In this document: one piece after another, positions 60,606-64,000 of the stretch
How the letters are laid out: every line of letters starts with the position of its first letter
Position numbering within the stretch: position 1 is the first letter of the stretch
NCBI RefSeq assembly: GCF_020184175.1
Contig: NC_065531.1
Coordinates: forward strand, 29,781,213 to 29,845,212
Direction of reading: 5' to 3'
Length of the DNA: 64,000 nucleotides
Source: Aphis gossypii
Lineage: Eukaryota > Arthropoda > Insecta > Hemiptera > Aphididae
The notes under the pieces: generated by a model
Told to the model about the DNA's origin: nothing
Seen by the model: only the letters and a program-made list of their open reading frames with translations
Databases searched by the model: none
Made by a program: the position numbers and the translations under genes

Positions 60606-63600
60606 ATTACCCAATAATTACGTGAATTACATTTATGTACGATTAACAAGCTCTATCGACAGTAAAATAAATTTAAAAAAAAATGATTGAAAATATTAAC
60701 ACAATAATTTTTGTTCAATCGTTCAATGTTATTATTTATAGATAATTTACAGAAAAACGATTTTTAAATTTATCATTTATGGCGTTACAATTCTTCATAA
60801 TGTAGATTATAAAAAGTACAGAGAAGTATCCTTTTAATAAAAAATTATTATCTTGAATTGTAAAAAAATGTATTTGAAAAATATATTACTAAACGATATT
60901 TTTGAAAAAAAATATAATTTTCACTACCTTTACAGGTAACAATAATAAATAAAAAAAATGTGATTATATGTTTTTGATTATTCAATATTTCTTAATTACT
61001 GCTAAATTAACTTATATGAAATTAATTTTCAAACTGATTTACTTATTATAAACACACTTGACTTATATTTGTTGTTTGTAAAATCATTAAATTTATTGTT
61101 TTCCTATCAGTATCTTATTTTTTGAATTTTTAACGTTTTGTCGAGTAAAATATTTATTTTCATTATTATATATATTATAGTGTGTCTCAATAAATAAAAT
61201 CTGAGGTGATAACAATAATAAAGATGTATCTCCGTGGTAAATCAATATATTTAAATTCTGGGTTTCAAACATACATAAACAACATACTTTTATGAAAAAC
61301 CGATTTTAAAGTACAAATTTCAAAAATCGTATCAAAGGGTTTTGAATGTTTTGATTAACCACTAGAATATTTATGATGATACGGAAATTGTTGGGCGTAC
61401 CGTATTATAAGTATATATAACTAAGATATTATATATATTTGTTTTTCATTTATTTATTTTATTCAGAACTTTATTATTCGGGTTTAGGGTCACTCTGAAT
61501 ATCTAATAGAATTATATATAGGTATACATAGAATAAAAATATTTGGTTTTGAGGGTTAATTTTAGACGTTTTATCGTTTGCATTATTCGACCAGCATTGG
61601 ATAGTGGCTGTGAGATTTTTTTATTTCAAAATTAATTCGAGTTTTGGGTTGATGTGGGTTTGGGATCCCGGTAAAAACACAAAAAACACACCGTCGTATA
61701 TAGAATATACGATAAGGAATAATATGTTTAATAATAAATTATAATTATCTGCTGAATTTATAGTTATATAGATTACCGCTACAGCTTATAAACTAATTAA
61801 GCACGTATTTTATATAGTGTTTGAAGTCACAAAAACGTGAAAAATTTAATTTAATTTTTGAATACAAATAATAATGGTAATTCATTGAGTGCTACGATTG
61901 CGGGCTAACATAATTGTTTTTGATTATTTATAGTAAAATGATAAAAATTTTTTTCAAAAATTGCTTATTTTTGTTGACGAAGTTTTAATAATAATTAATA
62001 ATTACAGCTATTATCATGACCTAGAACTTATCATAAAAAATATTTTGTTTTTATAATAAGAAAATTATACACGTTTTATTTAAAATAAAACTGTTTTTAA
62101 TTTAATATTTAAATATAATACATAGTTATATCCTAAAATATCTTCTTGAAATGTTTATACTTTACGTCGGTGCAGTGTTTTTATTTAAAATTTAAAATAT
62201 CATTAATTTTTTCATTTGTTATTATTTATTATTAATTGTTTTTTAAATATTTATTTCTTCTGAAATTCGTATTAAAACCACAAGTGATAAGTATTATAAT
62301 AGTTTGTATTAAAATACACATAAAATTATTTAAAAGTGATAAAAAAAAGTAATCAAATTTTAAAAATTTTAATCTCCAATTCTTGGTTTTTATAAATTTT
62401 TCAATGCTAAAACAATATTTCACTGTTGTTTGCATATAAACATATTAGTATGCATAAAATGTATAGATTTATTTTTAACAAAAACAAACAAAATTATAAA
62501 AACAAAACAAGAATAAATCATATAAATTTAAATATTTTTTTTTATCCTCTAGTAGCCAGATACGATCGGGTCGTATAGTTGAATAGTTTTAGGTTACTTT
62601 ATACGGCATTTAAAAAAAAAAAATATATATATATGATACAGAATGAAGGAGTTTTATACATAATATTATGATAAAGATACAGATTGTAAATCTAAGAACT
62701 CTCGTATAGTCGATAAAAAAAAAACTGATTGTAAAATTCTGAAACATTATATTTAAAGTGATTACTTATTTAAATAAAAATTGGTCAAACTAGTAATAAT
62801 TTTTAAAATCTATGCATTAAATATAATATTATAATATGTTCCAAGTAAAATGAAAGGTTTATTGTTTGTGTATAGTTATAAAGTTAATCAATCATCTAAC
62901 AGTTCGTGCAAAATATTGAGTTGGCCTTTTGCATTTTCAAAAATATATCGTATCAAGTAACTGTGGATTACCAATTAGATAATTAAATGCAAATACGTAG
63001 TACACAGTATACATAATTAATTATAGTTGCAACTAATACATTTTTTAAATTTTTATTTGCATAAAAAGTGTACACTTGGTATATGATTACAAATTAAATT
63101 TCAAACTGAATACCATTATATAAATTACGTTAGGAAATAAGAATGCACTAGAGAACGGGAAAAAATACGTTTAACCTACAATATATTTATCAGATTTCAT
63201 ACTTTCGTATTGCAAATCTCTTGTCAGAAATATAGTCATCGGTTTGTTACATCTGGATTTACCGGGGCTATGTGCACTTGCATACACAAATATACAAATA
63301 CGTATATTTATGCATACCTAGTGATTTAATGTAGTTTTGCTATCTAAAAAAAATTGTATATTGTTTATAATAATATTTTGCGTTCTTGTATCTAGCTAGG
63401 TACGATCTAAATATTTCGCGAAAGAAAATAATAAAAAGTATAAAGATAATCAAAATATTTTTATCATGAGATTTATAAGAAGACATTCAAGTAAAGATAT
63501 TGAAATAAAAATACTAGATACTGAAAAACACTTACAACTAACATAAAATTATCTTTTGGTTTTAACTTTCGATAACTAAATTTCTTAAGCAGAAGTATGT

Positions 63601-64000
63601 ATTCTTATTGATGAATTATATAATTCATTAACAGAATCATATCCTGAAATTAATATAAAAATTATTTGTTGGTTATTAGATTTTTCTTAGTTATCAATAA
63701 AGTTTTGGTTGATTCTTCAAAAGTCTATAAGACAAAATATTATAAGCACAGTCTAAAATGTTATAGATTGGTGCTCACAGCTTAGTATGTAATATAATAT
63801 ACACTATAAATAAATTCCGAATTCAATCTATTATTTTGTTTATTTTTTTTCTAAGAAATCATGCCAACAGCAAAGGTTATTAGCATGCTGCCGAATGAGT
63901 TTGCATATAAAAATTGGATATTAAAATATTATATAACGTTTTATATTTTAGATTCTGAGTGGAGAGATGAATGTATTACAATCACAAATATTTTGTAATA
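60606..64000. other. AT-rich DNA with repeat fragments
   Basis: There is no supported gene. The segment at about 61190-61680 is repeat-like. The last ~50 bases carry GATTCTGAGTGG...GATGAATGTATTA, similar to motifs at 24580 and 32025, so a dispersed repeat may run off the window edge. The 67-codon minus frame at 62232-62435 is AT-driven. Confidence 0.45.

Noticed and set aside
1..64000. tRNA, rRNA and CRISPR genes
   Set aside because: I looked for T-arm style GGTTCGAATCC words, rRNA cores and regularly spaced repeats and saw none.

Overview
The window is a stretch of AT-rich animal nuclear DNA with spliced genes, long introns and several transposable elements. The base composition, the very frequent TAGGTA/TACCTA motif, the DM9 gene and the dispersed repeats point to a hemipteran insect, most likely an aphid. 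That assignment is inference; no species marker is present. I see no rRNA, tRNA, CRISPR array or bacterial-type operon.

Layout, left to right. (1) 1916-4387 (+): the last three coding exons of a DM9/DUF3421-domain protein; its 5' exon was not found. (2) 4.4-29 kb: mostly AT-rich non-coding DNA broken by four GC/CpG-rich patches (about 7.4-8.16, 16.15-17.2, 19.0-19.57 and 25.6-26.33 kb). Two of these contain short ATG-initiated exons ending in a GT donor in phase 1, the phase needed by the first shared exon of the next gene. I read them as candidate alternative promoters and first exons. (3) 29167-42629 (+): sixteen shared coding exons, phase-consistent throughout, of a RUN + SH3 adaptor of the RUSC1/RUSC2 (NESCA/iporin) type. 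A C2H2 zinc-finger exon (34936-35503, -) lies antisense inside its 5.8-kb intron. (4) 46278-47171 (-): a three-exon DSS1/SEM1 gene, encoding an 80-aa acidic proteasome-lid subunit. (5) 48002-49678 (+): a single-exon SHOC2 (Sur-8) leucine-rich-repeat gene, divergent from DSS1 across about 830 bp. (6) 54831-60600: a complete LTR-to-LTR BEL/Pao retrotransposon with near-identical TG...CA LTRs and a TATAT target duplication. Its pol is internally deleted: most of RNase H and the integrase core are missing. (7) 60.6-64 kb: AT-rich DNA with repeat fragments.

Smaller mobile elements include a textbook hAT-type MITE with an 8-bp target duplication (45383-45591), a 201-bp MITE with 26-bp terminal inverted repeats flanked by TTTTAA (40033-40233), and a fold-back repeat family with three recognisable pieces in or beside the RUSC gene.

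The host genes belong to different processes: a RUN/SH3 trafficking or signalling adaptor, the proteasome lid, RAS-RAF-MAPK scaffolding, and a DM9 lectin-like protein. Apart from the shared DSS1/SHOC2 promoter interval and the nested zinc-finger exon there is no sign that they act together. I did not find a convincing new multi-gene system. The best leads are the multi-promoter structure of the RUSC-like gene, including a putative membrane-anchored N-terminus, and the recently inserted, internally deleted BEL element.
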